From positions 7,191,501-7,255,500 of the forward strand of contig WPIO01000012.1 in the NCBI GenBank assembly GCA_009760855.2: a stretch of 64,000 nt of DNA. Reading direction: 5' to 3'. This stretch comes from Cristatella mucedo (Eukaryota > Bryozoa > Phylactolaemata > Cristatellidae). Position numbers and translations under genes: made by a program. The notes under the pieces were generated by a model. That model saw only the letters and a program-made list of their open reading frames with translations, searched no databases and was not told the origin of the DNA. Below, one piece after another: positions 45,389 through 60,367 of the stretch; within the stretch, counting starts at the first letter, position 1, and every line of letters begins with the position of its first letter.

Positions 45389-48300
45389 CTGTGGATGCAG
45401 TAAAGACATCGGTGACATAATGCAATAAAGCCAGCAGATAACTGCAACATCTGGCACACGTGAGCACAGTTCGAGCCTGACTTCCAGTCAGGGGGCTCTG
45501 GCAAAACCGATAAAATGAGTAAAATAATTTGAATGGCACCTCAGCAGCCGATCGGCCGGCTACTTGTTAGAAATGGCCATGATACAAGTTAGTGACGGTC
45601 CCCATCTCATGCAACTTCGGGTTGTTTATGTGAAAAGCGCCGACATACACGAAGGCGAGGTGAATTCGGTACTATAGCCAGTTTAGGTGAGTACCTAAGA
45701 AAATCTGTCAACGATTGGGTCACAGTTCATGCAGCCGACAAACGACGGCATATTCAAATAAATACTATAACTTAGCATAGCTACAGTTTAAGGCATAGCT
45801 ACAGCCATGGCAGGGCTGGCATACACGAGCAGAAATCTTGCACGAATGTATTTGAGCGCATGCTGCAGTCTCGGGGTCTCGTTTTTTATTGAGAAAGCAT
45901 GGCATCGGCAGAGCTGGGGCATTAATCAACGAAGGTCAGTTGCATTCGATGTTCATAAGAATGGGCACTGGCTCAAGATGCTACACCACTACTACTGCCA
46001 CGGCGGCCCCTCTTCCGCTGGTAAAACTGTGTACATCAGTGTCTCACTTGAAAACCATTCAAGTTGAATTGTCAGCAAATCTTTAGTGCCTTGCTCTGCC
46101 GATGAAGCACGAAATGCCAAGCAGCTAGGGTGCAAAAGCCATTCCAAACGGGATAATCACACATTCTCCAATCAAGTGCCGACAGTCAGAAATCCTTTCA
46201 CCTGACTATACTTTTTTTAAACGGTGCTTTATAAAATAAATCTCGAAATGTCGTCCATATATTTCATTGCATTTTCCTTTTATGGAGGAATCTCAAGTTT
46301 TGTTAGTCTCGAGAGCTGAACTTGGGCTTTGTACACCAAAGGCAAGCATGTGAACAATACTCTCATGCCAAGAAGGTGACTGGAATTCCTTCTTGACATC
46401 AACCTGCTAACGACCAGGACCCTCGCACAATTTTCTCTACAACCCTTGTGCTGATCCTACGAATGTGAGATAAAAAAACTTACTGCTACGAGCAGCAGGT
46501 AGCCAACTCGAACTGAGCCCTAACGCCACGCTACAGAGAACAGCAAGTTAACCGAGTACAACTCGCAAGCAATCTCCAAAGACCTGCCCAAGCAACTTCC
46601 CTGACGTGCAGAGCAATGGAATGCAGCAGCTGCTGATGCCAGCGCTCAGTCATGCGGCTCTCACCTACGAAGGCACTCCAGAGCCCTGAGAAAAACGTGC
46701 GGTGCCAGTGACTCGCGGTTCTGTAAAATCTGGACTTCTTCGAGTGTTATCGCCATAGCTGTCCGGTCCTTGGCACTCTTGCAGCTCGTGAAACGTATGC
46801 CGTCCATCCTTCTCGTGATCTAAAATAAGCAGCCATGCATAAGGAACAGCATGCTAGCCAATAGCAGCTGCTACTTGATCGCCAGCCACAGATATGAGCT
46901 CAAGGCTGTGAATAGAAAGCAAGTTGCTGAACAAGGTATTATATACCTACATCCATAGCCACACAAAGCCAACAAGACCAAGAGAATGTTACACTGGAGA
47001 GTTGCTGTGGCACATTCAAAGCCTAAGCCGGCGTTCAGTTTGCACACGGCCACCAACAGCCTTAATCTCATGTAAAAAAGAGATGTGAGACACATAGCTG
47101 AGTCAGGAATGCATGCAAGAACACAACATGTAACATACAAGCAGACGGTTAATTCCATAGTCTAAAACCTCAAGATCAAAAGCTCTGTCACCAACGGTCT
47201 TGGAGTGAATAAATGGAACAGCTAATGTCTTGTTCAGTAAGGACCTGAGAGCAAAAGGAGGCTGAAACTGATGAAGCAGTTCAGCTAGGTAAGAAGAAGC
47301 CAAACCAGGGCAGGTCGTGTGCATTGGAATTCAAAGTTAGCTCTACATCAGCTGGTCAACCAGAAGCCATTGCAGCTCTGTCAGAATAGGGGTACCGTGA
47401 TCGAATCACCTGGATTTTGAGACAGGCCTTTCGGAAGCATTCACCGCTATCTGTGAAGGATTAGGGGTGTTTTTTCGGCAGTTCTGCCAATACTGAGCCA
47501 AGCTTAGAGAGAACCACGAAGTTGGCAAGTTCTTCAGCAAGCCACTGCAGAGAAAGTACTCCCTAATCCACCACAGGGATCAAATATGATGACTAGCTGT
47601 ACAGGTGGTCTTCAAAAAAGGACACCTCAATTACAGGCTCTCAATGATGGCAGTACAACAACACCTCAGTTTCGATGAGCCCAGTCATTTTTTCCAGCCA
47701 GACGTCTGGGAATTCCTGCAATGAGTTCGGTTGTATCACCTAATGAAAATTGGCTGACATCCAGGATCGAATGCCCAGGGTGCCGATGAGGGTAGGGTTG
47801 CATTAAACTACACAGCAATGTTGAGATTGAAAAAATAGATAACTAGATTTATTATTTTTGGTTTCTATTGAAACTTCAAAGGTTCACAGAAATTTTGCAA
47901 AGGCCATTAGAGACAGGGAAAGACAAAATACAGAGACAGACGGACAGACACAGATAGAGTGTGTGCATTGGAGTGAGCACATAGGTGAGCCGAGGTGAGA
48001 ATGAGAGTAGCTAGAGTGAGATTCAACCAATATCGGCTCCATGTACGTGTATCTTACCTCGGCTGCCAGATGAAGAACCTCGACATTCTTGTTCTTTTGG
48101 ATCGTTACGTGCTGATGCAACCGAGATAATAACTCATTCATAGAGTCCGAATACCCAAACACGGACATTTCTTGCTTAACTGCATCGTGCATAACATCGA
48201 TACCTGGGCATACAAAACACAGGGCACCATAGTGTGCATAACAATTGTAAACATTCCTCATGTGATGACGTTTATTTTGATAAAATAGGTTCTACCAGTG

Positions 48301-51300
48301 GCTTGGCATCATCAAAAATATGCAACTAGCGGTGTACCTTCATTGACGTGGTCGATATGCAAAATCTCTTGGCACAGTTCACAGTATTTTCGAAGCCGCT
48401 CAAAACTGGTCCTATTAATCTCCTCCTGAAGCCGCACGTCGCCAAACCTGCAGCATGCAGCCATCGACCTGCTGTCATTAACCGCAACAAGGTCGAATCG
48501 CAGCCAGAATATCAGAAGATAAAGCAGGCATAACCAGTGGCTTCGTATGGCAATGTCAATAAAAATGCGCACAGCCACACTTGTCACCTTACGTTACCTC
48601 TCAGCTAAAGTGGCAATCTCATTGATACCAATATTGAACAGCACCGGCACAATGCCAAACAGACGGCTGTTCTGCAGCTCCTCGGGCAACACCCGATAGA
48701 CTGCTGATGGGAGAGGTAAAGAAATAACCATCTCATGCCTAGTAAAAGAGCAGAGTAATAATAATAATAATAATAATAATAATACATTTGATATAGCACC
48801 CTCAGAGAACTCAATCTCTTTCTAGACACTTAACATTAGCTGCAAAGGAAGAATGATCGAATAGAGTAAGTAAAATTGCCTAAGACATGGAACCAAGCGT
48901 TGTGTAATTACCATGCACTCAGTTGCAATGGTGTTTATGAAATAATTCATTCCAATGTGCTCAGTTCAAAGGTAAATGGATCACCACTAAAATCGCAGGC
49001 AGGCTAGCCTGCCAGACATATCTGCATAGCAAACCACTAATAAAAAGCAGAAGAGAGCCAAGCTGAAGCACGATAACCGTTAAGGAAGTGAGAAGCAGCA
49101 AGAAGTGACAAACATAAACTGGTGACAGCGACATCAATTTCGCCAAGGCCACCAGTTCAATGAGAACAGCCAATTTTGCTGGGAACTACGAGATCCACCG
49201 ACTCGTATAATGACTGCTAGTGAGAAGGCCAACAAAGGCTAATGGTCAGCAATCACCAACACTTAGATTTTCCCATCCCCCAAGTTCAGTCACACGCATG
49301 CTCGGAATAGGTCAAAAAATGGTTTTAAAAAAAAGCAGCTGCCATGACCGCACTAAGACAAGCAAGTGAGTCGCTGTCTCTGCTTGCATTGCAGAAAAAT
49401 AACGGCACTTCTCATGAAGAGACTGTCGTGTGGGTAAAGGCCTCGCATCCATCTCTTCTAGAAAAAAGGTCTACGCAGCCAAGCCATCTACAGGGCAGGT
49501 TTTCAAGTCACCCACGAGCGTTCCTAAGCCATGACATCAAAATGTCCATCGATCCTTCGAAGACCCGACGGCCGACTGGCAGAAAGCCAGGCAGCCGTTC
49601 GTTGCTGAAAACGACGAGCGGCAGCGGATGTGCGCACACAGCTCGGTGCACGCACTGCCATTCTGCGGGAGCGAGCTATAGGGCTGCGGGCACTCGCCTG
49701 CTGCCACTCAGCTGAGGCCAGTAGATGCCGTAGTCGTCCACGGCCGACGGGTTCTCGGTGAAGCGGTACTTGACGCTGCCCAGCTCTCTGACGCCGATGG
49801 CAAAGTCCTCGAGCATGCCGGCCTCCTCGCGGTGGCATGACAGCAGCGACTCGAACTCGAGCAGCATGCCGGCAAGTGCCACGCGCCTCAGCATGTCGCC
49901 GTCGGTGATTCGTGCGCGAACCTTAGCCAGCACACCCGTAGTGGCAGCCACGACCTGTTGCCACGAACGGCAGCCAGCAGCGATGATGTGACCGGTGAGT
50001 GAGTGAGCGTCGGCCACGGTAATGTTAAGCCGTCTGCACGGCGCCGTAAGAGAGCCGGGTCTCTATCCGAGCACTCTACCACAACTCGCCGAGAGTTCAA
50101 AATCAATAACCAAGGGTGGTCATTCAGTTTTACATCGCATCCAGAAATTGCCGAAGACTGCAGAATCACGAAAGAAGACCGCAGAATACGAAAGAATTGT
50201 TACTTAAACTAAGCTGCGGACATAATGCAATAAGCTAATCACAATTTAGTCACTTTCCATACTAATTTGCTGCACGCACGACCTAACTCCCCAATGGGTG
50301 TGGGGTTTCTGCTTCATTTAAAAAAAATTAAGCCACAAACAAATGTTCAAAGATCGCATACCAGCAGAAAATTTGCTAGAATTTCAAGGTCTCCTTGGAG
50401 ACTAGGTCACAGATAAGTGTAGGAGAAGAGAGATAGATCATCGGCGTATTCCCTTTACTGTGTACGGTTAACTTTTCGCAGCTCGTTGCTACGAATGGTT
50501 CATACGGACAAAACCTTTGAGGTAAAAATACATGCAAAAATCATCGTTATACCACTGCCAAAGAGAGCAAGTTCATCGAATGCTACAGTCCGGCAGACCA
50601 ATGAAGCTAAGTTTGGCCTGCAAGTTTTGCTAGGAGCAACTGTATGAACCTCTCAAATCATGGCTAAACAATGCTAAAAATCATCGTTTCTCATCCAAGC
50701 TCGAAAATGTGGTTGGGTCGAAATAGTCGGCGGTGGAGATAAAAGTGCCCTGTCGACAAGGAGATCAAAGTATCCTTATTATTATTATTACTATTATTAT
50801 TATAAAGTGTCCTGATGCATGAGCAATTGCCACCAGCGTTGACGGAAATTTCCTCATACGGGCCAGGCTAACTAGCACGTGGGTGTGCAACCGGTAGCTG
50901 GCCGAGCAGAAGAGAGAACTTGGCAGCCAGCGCAAGCTCGGCACGAATAGGAATAACTTGTTGTTGATATCGCAGAGGGCCTCGGACGTTTTCTTTGAGA
51001 CAAGTACTGTTTCGTGTTACAAGAAAGCCGGCAAACACTGACTGTTTTCACGAGATCTACAACTAATCTACTAAACTATAAGACATGCACATTTAAAGTC
51101 TGTTCCAGTGAGCAACCGCTGGGATTTCAGAAGCCTTACTGTATTTTCAGGAAATCGAAAGTTAGATAAAAACCAATATACTCAGACTCATGTGAAAGTG
51201 TACAGCTTTGTTTGGTCCAACGCGAATAAAAGTCTTCAAGCAGAGAAAAAGACACATAAGTGCACATGTAGGACAAATAAGAAGCAGCTCGCAATGTAAG

Positions 51301-52565
51301 AGTAATTGTGAAAGCATGACAATCTTTTAAGGTGCTAGACATACCTAAATCTAATATACAGGGACGAACTGGGCATTCTGTTGCCACATAACCTCAGTAG
51401 TGCAAAAAAAACACAGTGGTTTTAGAAGGCATTTTAGGGGCGTTAGTTAACAGGAGTCTGACGAGGTGAAGTTTCTAAAGCTAGTCTTAGAAGGACTCAG
51501 CATGGTGTCTGACAAGAAAATAACTGTACTGTAAGCTCTTCCTGCCCTGAAGCTCTAATAAAGCATTGCTCAGGTTACAATTTGCCATCGTAATGTTACA
51601 ATTTGAAAATAGATAACTTTTCGGTTGCAGTTCTTCGGGAGACATCTAACTTCGTCTCCCAAAGACTGAGAAGAATTTGCGCATAACCAACAGCGGGAGG
51701 GGGAAACCACTGTCAAGTTGTGCACCTTCTAAAACTAATAAGTACCCCATTGCATGTAATGCCCTGCTGAGGCCTTCTAAGACTAGCTTTAGAGACTTCA
51801 TCTTGTCAGACTCGTGTTAATTAATGCAACATGCCCCTAAACTGCCTTCCCAAACCATTGAGTGAGTGGGTTTTTTTTTGCACTACTAAGGTATGTGGCA
51901 ACAGAATGCCCAGTTTTTCCATAGATATTCGATTTAGGTGTGTCGGACACCCGAGCCGCCCAGAAGTGTGTCGGTGCAGCGAGTGAACAATGCCTTGACT
52001 AGTTTGCAAGTCAGCTGCAGCCAAAACAACGGAAGAAAAGAAAATCTGCCTGGTGAGCACTGCCACCACACCTCATCACTCAGTCGGCACCCCAACTTTA
52101 TCCCAACCCATTCTCAATCCGGTAAGAAAAGTTGCTTACAGCTTGGCAGACGACGATGTCATGCCGTAAGGCCAGCTCCTCGTCACCAAACGTTGCCGTG
52201 TCCTTGAGATCATACAACATAATGAATGTCAGGGCAGCCATGATGTTCTGGCAGGCCGATCGTACCAGCGACTCCAGCGTGTTGAGATTGCACATCAGCG
52301 TGGCTGTGCAGTAGGCCATGGAATGGTGCTGCTCTCTGCTGTCACTGCAATCGCCGCCAGGCTGGCCGGTATCGGCCGGCGACTGGAGGAGCTGCTCGCA
52401 CTGCGCTTGAATGAGCACGAGCAGCTTGGGCATGCTGTCCAAGCAGTCGGCCAGGATCGACGGCGAGAGTTCGGCAGTTCGAACCTCTCCAATCTTCATC
52501 TTCAGCGTCTCCAGGCCTTCGCCAACCAGCGGCTGGTCGGCAATCTCGAGTATCTCGTTGCACTG

Positions 52566-52641
<76 letters not shown>

Positions 52642-52847
52642 TATATTCAATCGCTCACCATACGCTCTGGCTGCGCGTCAAGTGAAGCAACAGCGACAAA
52701 CACTACCACGGTCACCAGCAGCCTCAAGTCGGTCGCAAGTCAAGCAACGGCCAGCCTCGCACTGTGCTGAAAGTTGTAACACTTCAGTCATCTTCATCAC
52801 TATTCTCTGTCTACCTCCCTCCGTCTGTCTGTCTCTACCACTCTGTC

Positions 52848-52932
<85 letters not shown>

Positions 52933-54562
52933 CCTCCCTCTCTCTCTCCCTCCCTCTCTCTCCGAGCTTCGGCAGCTTCCTGCAAGTGCTACGAACCCCA
53001 TTCTTGAGTTGAACGATTGCATCTGAATAGGACGGCCCAGTCGCGTTTAACCGGCCGACGGAGGCCATGTCGGCTGCCGCAAGGCTGATACGCCGCAGCA
53101 TGGCGCAGCTCTCCAGGCATCTGCTGAGAGCAACTCGCTGCGCTCGGACGAGCGGCACTGCATTGGGCACTCGCAAGTGGGTGAGCGCAGCCGACAGTCG
53201 GTGGCAATGAGCAGCAGTGGCAGTGGCATGCTCAGCATCGACTGATTGGGGGCTGCCCAGGGCACCATTCTGCGGCACGCTGTCAGCGGCACTGTGGCTA
53301 GAGGCCGACGTGGAAGTCGAGGACCGCTGCATCAACTGTCGAAACAGGCCACCATCTTTAAACTTTAATGTGTGGGCAGCAAAGGCGCCGACTGTGACAA
53401 TATCGTAGAACGACCCTGAATGCGGAAAAAAACGAAAGAATGCTCAAGCATCTGCGGACAACGAAGAACTATGCAGCACGCCACAAGAAAGGCACTTCAC
53501 GATGGCCGACATGAGGGGAAATGGCAACAATAATATAGGACCGAGGAATTAGTGGGTACCTGCTCCCATTGAAAAAAAAACAAGTGAAAGCAAACCAAAA
53601 GCTGCCCAACCACTGCGATGCAGTCAGCAAATCCTTGGTGCAGCAGAAGGAAACTCCTAGCCTAACCCTCAGACAGACAGGTGCAAATAGTCAATAGACA
53701 ACCTTCGGCACTAGCACAAAGCACTGATTGTAGCTGGGCCAGAGAGTTAAATATTTTCCAGACGGGTCCATTGCCATGCACAGTGAGGTTAAAGCATGGA
53801 TGATCCGGGATAAGCAATTCACTAACCTGAGTTCTCCTCTGTTCCGGCTGCAGCAACGAGAGGCAACGCAATTTTGAATGGATCAGCTGAGTAGCATGCA
53901 AGTTTGATCTATGCAAGCAAGCGATAATAAGGAGTGACTAGCTGCTTATACATCAACGGGATGAAGAGCAGGTAGCACACAAGTATATCCTGCCTCATGC
54001 AGCAGCAGCAGCAGCAGCAGCAGGAATGGCAACAGAGAAGCAGCAGCAGCATACCAATTGGTCAATCTCAGCCAACCAACACCTGATAAATATTGATTAA
54101 CAAATACCCAAGACATAAATACCTACCGTCAGGATCTTTACTGGGCAAAAAACACTTGCAAGTGCCTAATGTATAATGTATTACAAATGTCAATTAAAAT
54201 TATAGGAATAAATGCGGAGTTAAAGATGCATGAAACATTTATGATAACAATACCTGCATTCAACCGATACGAAGTGAAATTAGCATACTAACAAAATTCG
54301 AGATGAAGAAAGGAGCTACACTAGGCTGTACTACACTGTAAGGGGAGAAAAAAGAGTGAAAGAGATTGACAGCAAGATGGTAATAGATAATAGAGAGGTT
54401 GAGAGCAAGAGAGACAAAGAGATGGAGAAAGCTTTACAAAAACAGAGAAAGAAAGCAGGAAAGAGCAGGAGCGAGCAAGAGACCGAATGAGAGCCAGCAA
54501 CAGCAATAGAAAGATACAGAGAAAGCAAGGGAGAGAGACTGAGTGAGAGAGAGAGAGAGGGA

Positions 54563-54613
<51 letters not shown>

Positions 54614-54706
54614 GATGAGGTAGACATAGATAAAGTGATATGCACATGGAAATAGCGGCAGATCTGTAGCAAGGGAGACAGAGAAGTGAAATGAATGTAG
54701 GAGTTT

Positions 54707-54749
<43 letters not shown>

Positions 54750-54934
54750 TGGAAAGTACCCAAAAGCATGGGAGACACACAGACGTGCACACATACAAAC
54801 GAGCATGCTCCTATGCATGCTTCCATATGCATATGTGCAATCAAAGAAATTAACGAGTGATTATGGATAAACTTACACGAGCATGGACACAAAGGCGACC
54901 ACGCAAATATCGCTCGCTCGCACGCACACACGCG

Positions 54935-54982
<48 letters not shown>

Positions 54983-57900
54983 GCACGCATGCAATCGAAT
55001 ATGCAAGTGCATGCAAATAAGAAGATAGCAGCTGGGATAACCTTACCTTTTTCTGTGCTGCAATTCTTGACAAGCATACGGTGAAGGTGCAGGTTAAGTG
55101 GCACGACCTCTATTCCTTTGACACCCTTGTTCTGACTTGGTTTGAAGGTACAACCTGAAAAAAGCTATTAGGCATAGTAATGGCAAGAAAAATGAACAAC
55201 GTATGCACCAGCAAGCCAATAATCGAGCAAAAATAAAGCCTAAAAATTTGGCTAAATTCGAAAGCAACTGTAGAGCAGCATAGAAGTTGATTCATGCATC
55301 ATGGCAAAATACCACACACTCAGACATTTTTTAACCTAGAGACGGCATTAGTTCAAGAATCAACAGCTGTATCAGGACAGTTCACTTTAGATCACTGATG
55401 GATAGAATAAAATGAATGAATTTGCTGTGTAGGGTTAATACACTAGCAGTGACAAGGGATTTATTTAGCATCAAAAGAGAACACAATCTCTTGTCCGCAA
55501 TCTTGTCCATATGTAAAAAGAAACTGAAAACGCATCTATGTATCACAGCTTTTAGTGGGTCCTGTGATTCGTCCTTTATGTGCTTTTGTGTGCTGACACT
55601 GTGCATGCTGCCACTAACCATACTTGCATGCTGACCCTGTGCATGTCACCCCTAACCATTCGATTGTGCTTCCTTTGCAGCAAATGTGAAGTGCCTAGAA
55701 AGTGATTGAGTTGTATCTCGTACTGGACACTTTTATTTTTACATGTCAAGTTAGAAGATGTCTTAATGTCAGTTGATGATGAGTACCAGGCTTCGAAGCA
55801 CAGGAATTGAAGGCACTGTCTCCAAATAATTTGACATTCGTTCGAGGTGCTACCAAACGACAAGAGTAAGAGAGCAGGTGATGCAATACGAAGCATACCT
55901 TACTAGGGTGCATTTCAAATGGAAGCCAAAGCAAGAGAATAAAGGGACCTAAAACAATTGTTAGTATCTCCACCGGTAACTCCATAAAGTCACAATGACC
56001 ATGTGGGTGTTACGCAGGAGAGTTTTGTATAGCGCACTCACAGCCTAATAGGCTTTCGGTACACATTCGTAGCCAACAGACCTCGGCTCACGCAAAAAAG
56101 AGAAAGTCGAAAGCATAGCAGAGTCGGAGAGCAGTTGAGGTGGTGAGTAAAATGGAAGTAACCCTAGACGCTGCATGAAGTGGAGCTAGCGCAGGTCAGT
56201 GAGAAGTGGTTTGATGTGGCAGTTGTAACGTTCACGACAGACAAGCCTAACTACCGAGTTTTGCCAAACCTGAAAGCGCCTCATTACAAAGGCAGGATGA
56301 CCTTCAGCCACATGCTATCGATGGCAACTCCACAAAAGGAACGCTATTCAATACAAGGGTAGGAATTATCACAGGAGAACCGAGAACGGCACATGCACGA
56401 TGTAAACAGGCAGGCAGGGAGCAACGCCACTTCACCGAGCAACAAGCCAATGAGCAATGTCGCCTCGCCTCGTCCGCAGGCCCTGCTGCGGCTTCAGCAG
56501 TCACCTTTGCTCAGGTAGCCCTCGTCGAGGGCTTTGATGGACTTGACGTAGAACGCCTGCTGAGCTCGGCTCTTCTCCAGCGCCAGCAGCCGCCATCGCT
56601 CCCAGTCGCCGGTCAACTGCAAACGAACAACCGCAGCAGCCAAACAACTGCTGGGCAGCAGCAGCCAGGATGGCCAGAGGCAGTAACAGGAAGCAGCTGC
56701 CACAGCCGAGGCAGCAGATCGAAACACTGCACAGACGGATGGAGCCACTGTCTTACCATGCCGAGCTGGCAGAGCTGCTCGGACCACTCCTTGGAATCTT
56801 GTAGCATAAACTTGCTGCAAATGACGCACGCATTAGTCGAACCCATCGTGTGCCACAGGCAAGGACAGGCAAGACAAGGGTTTGGGCGAAATAGAGCAGC
56901 CATGTGGGCTCGTAGAGCAGGTGCCAGTGAAACGCGGGCAACCGAAGACTGATTGCAAGGTTGCACCGAAGAACACTACGAACAGTCCCTTTCGATCCGG
57001 CCAGATGTGCACTGACGGTCAACTCTGAGACATGGTATAAGCGATAAAAGGTGCATGGTCTAGCAAACTATAAGCTACCTAAATGATACCACAAGGTGGG
57101 CCATATATCGCAAAGTAACATTGGGTGCAAATGGTTTGTGCAACGTATTAGGCTTGCTTAGAATGAGCCGAAAACATAAAAATATGGCCTGTTTCGGGAG
57201 CTTTCTGGAGCCATTTCAGGATTTTGAATTTTTCAATTTTCTGAAGATAATCCTCTAATAATAATACAAGTAATAATAATAAGTCTTTTCTATAGCACCC
57301 TAAGAGAATATAATCTCTGACGGCACTTTACAGCTCACTGCAAGAGATGCAATAACCAATGGTTAATGCAATGCACCGTTTTCACCTTAAGCAAGCATCC
57401 AAATCATGCATTGCAATTTTATGTTAATAATAAAATTATTTAAAATAAATAACAAATAATATATATATATATATATAATAAATAATAAATTATATATATT
57501 TATTTAAAATTCAGTTATCATACTAAGGCAAGCATACAAAAGAAAAACAAAACATACAGCTGCTGGTTAGTTGGACCCGTTAGTGAGCTTAATCAATCAT
57601 GCACAGGCAGGCAAACCACCACAGGAAACAAAAGATTCTACTTCACTATGATTCAAACTATGATTCAAAAGACCGTGATTCTATATACAAACTTGTACTG
57701 TTACCCTTAGTCAGGACGTGCACACTTTCCTTATGCACAAACATGAGCAACAGGTAAATTTTCAGTTTCTTGTTGAAAGTTTTCATATCAGGATATGACA
57801 TGCTGACACTCGGTAGTGATTTCCAAACTTTGGGAGCATAATAACTGACGACAAAGTCTGGGGGGGATTTAAGCTCATACGCAGCACAAGCAATCGACAA

Positions 57901-60271
57901 TCGTCTGCAGAGAGGGTGGTGTGACAGGAGGCCTGAAGTGAAACCAATACCGATAGTGGTATACGGTCGAAGCAAGGGAGTAAACAAGTTACCTAGAGGT
58001 GAGCGACTGGCTCTTGAAGTTGATATGCCACTTAATAGGCAGCCAATGCAGATTGGTGAGCAGGGGTGTAATCAAGCAGTTTCGCCATTCACGACAGATG
58101 AGCCTACCTGCTGAGTCTATCACCAACTGTAAGCACATTATCGCATGGGAAGGAAGACCTACGAGTAGTGAGTGAAGTTACAGAAGTCAAGTCGGATGTC
58201 ACGAATGCATGAACCAACTTGGCTGCGGTGTTCTTGTCAAAGTGAGCCCGAATTTCGACAATGTTACGTGGGCAAAAGGAGGCACACATGACTGTTGATC
58301 TGACGTGTTCATCTAGTGGCCAGTCAGTTTGGAAGAAGACATCCAGATTCCCTGAGGAGGCTACAGAAGATACGCTGGTAGAACCGATTTGGAAAGTTAA
58401 GTTTACCAGTTTCCGATAACACATGGTTTGCTCATACCATTTAGTTGCTAGTTTTGAAGTCGGTCAATTTCAGACTTTTCAGCCCCCCCCCCAATTCTCT
58501 AAGACATCGTCCTACCATAGAACGGAGATTCGTTCAAAGATTCGTTGAATATGCCAGGTATGGTGCTGCAGAGAAAAGAAGTGACCGACTGTCGTCACAG
58601 GCACCCATTCAGCTATAGCCAAGGTTTGGACCAAGTAATATGCACAATAAGATAATAAAGAGCCAGAACGCTAAGAAACAGACTGAGAGATTGACTTACT
58701 GCAGTTGGTAAACAGTCCTAACAAAGCCATCAATATATGACCATGCAATGGACTTAAATGAGAGACATAGTCTCAGCATGCAGTTATTTGAGCATCCAAA
58801 GGATGAGTGGAGCTGTGTATCATGATCCGAAAACCAGAGTAAACCACGGGCATTAAACAGTGTGTAGGGAGATAATGAAAAACAGCCACAATTCATAATT
58901 TTTCAATGACACTGGGGGAGGTAGGGGGACTAGACTTAAGTAACAGTTTATATTAGTACCATAACTCTTTGTTTATCAGTGAGCACATCTGGTCGATTTT
59001 GGTTCCAATGGAGGGCACTGATATCTTTATTGCTTCTAACCATGCCTGGTCCATAACTCCATGCACAACATTTGGTTTTCTCTTAACTATAATCACTGGC
59101 ACGTCCAAAATATGTTTGTAACAGAGGAACAGTGATACAGAAAATAGTCTTCCAAAAATCGTGACTATGAAAAAGCCGGAAGCATCATCAGAAGTTGCTA
59201 AAATAGGATATTTGTTGATATTTTTGTCCCATTGTAAGCTAACCTAATTTCATGGCATAGATCATTTGCCTTAATATTACTTTGCAATATAAATTTCTGC
59301 TTATAGTTCACTAAACATAGCAATTTTATGGCTGTATAATAAGTCTGTGGGCATATTTTTTAACATAAGCATAAGTCATGCAGCCAACTATGAATAATAA
59401 TGAGTCATTGGTATAGGGCCCTAATAGAACTAAATCTCAACTCAGGACCTTTACATATTGCTACAAGAGAAGCAATATGTAATAATCCAATCAATATGTA
59501 ATAATGCAATCAATATGTAAGCATCCTCAGAGAATTCAATCTTTCTTTGCAGCAAATGTAAAGCGCCTAGAAAGAGATTGAATTCTCTGAGGGGGGCTTT
59601 ATCAAGTGCGTTATCATTATTATAATGATAATCGAAGGTTAATGACTTGCAAGATATCATACTTAGACAAGCATGCAAAAACACATATGTATCATGCCTA
59701 CACCAGCATGCACAAGCACACAAAAAGACTCTCAGGGTCACTAGTTAGTAGAACCTATTAGCAGCCAATGCTGTCGTTGAATTATGTAAGGGCATTAATA
59801 ACAGGAACTGTGCAAACACATTAGGCTAGCTTTAGCAGCAGGAACATCTGCATTGCTGTCTCTACCAAAACAGCTTCCGGTTGACCGATTGGCTTTACTG
59901 CTGCTCAACTTTGATTTTGAATAGTGGCAGAAGATATACCATTAGGATTTCCTTAAAGAGATCCAGTTTCATCAATGTTCATTTATTCTTCAAAGGAGAA
60001 GGACTAGAGCACTCTCGCTGCAGTTGCTGCAGGATGTAGCAGCAGACCACACAAAGCAAGAAACTTCTACACTTTCAGCATGTAGGCGTCTCCCCGAAAT
60101 TCAGTTTTTAATTATTTCACCCACTGTATACATAAACTGTAGCCCTGGTTTGGGCCACGGGTAAGGTGCACGCCTTTAACGAACAAGCTCAAGGGCTGAG
60201 GCCCTGTAGCATATGTTCATTAAGAGCCTGGCTAGAGATTAAGTTCTCTTAGGGCACTAGACAAATGACAC

Positions 60272-60367
<96 letters not shown>

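Larger units (their letters stand above)
53416..55046 (-). other. INPP4 intron d-e
   Basis: It is microsatellite-rich: a CAG run, two GA arrays and a compound CG/CA array. No mobile element was recognised. Confidence 0.65.
55155..56504 (-). other. INPP4 intron c-d
   Basis: It is largely LINE debris: a plus-strand family-1 tail (55515-55720) next to a minus-strand family-1 piece interrupted by family 2 (55745-56300). Confidence 0.65.

Noticed and set aside
52569-53012. Open frames of Arg/Glu or Ser/Leu repeats
   Set aside because: They are translations of the (GA)n and (CT)n microsatellites.
54331-55012. Long Ser/Leu- and Cys/Val-rich frames on minus
   Set aside because: They arise from GA and CA microsatellites in an INPP4 intron.
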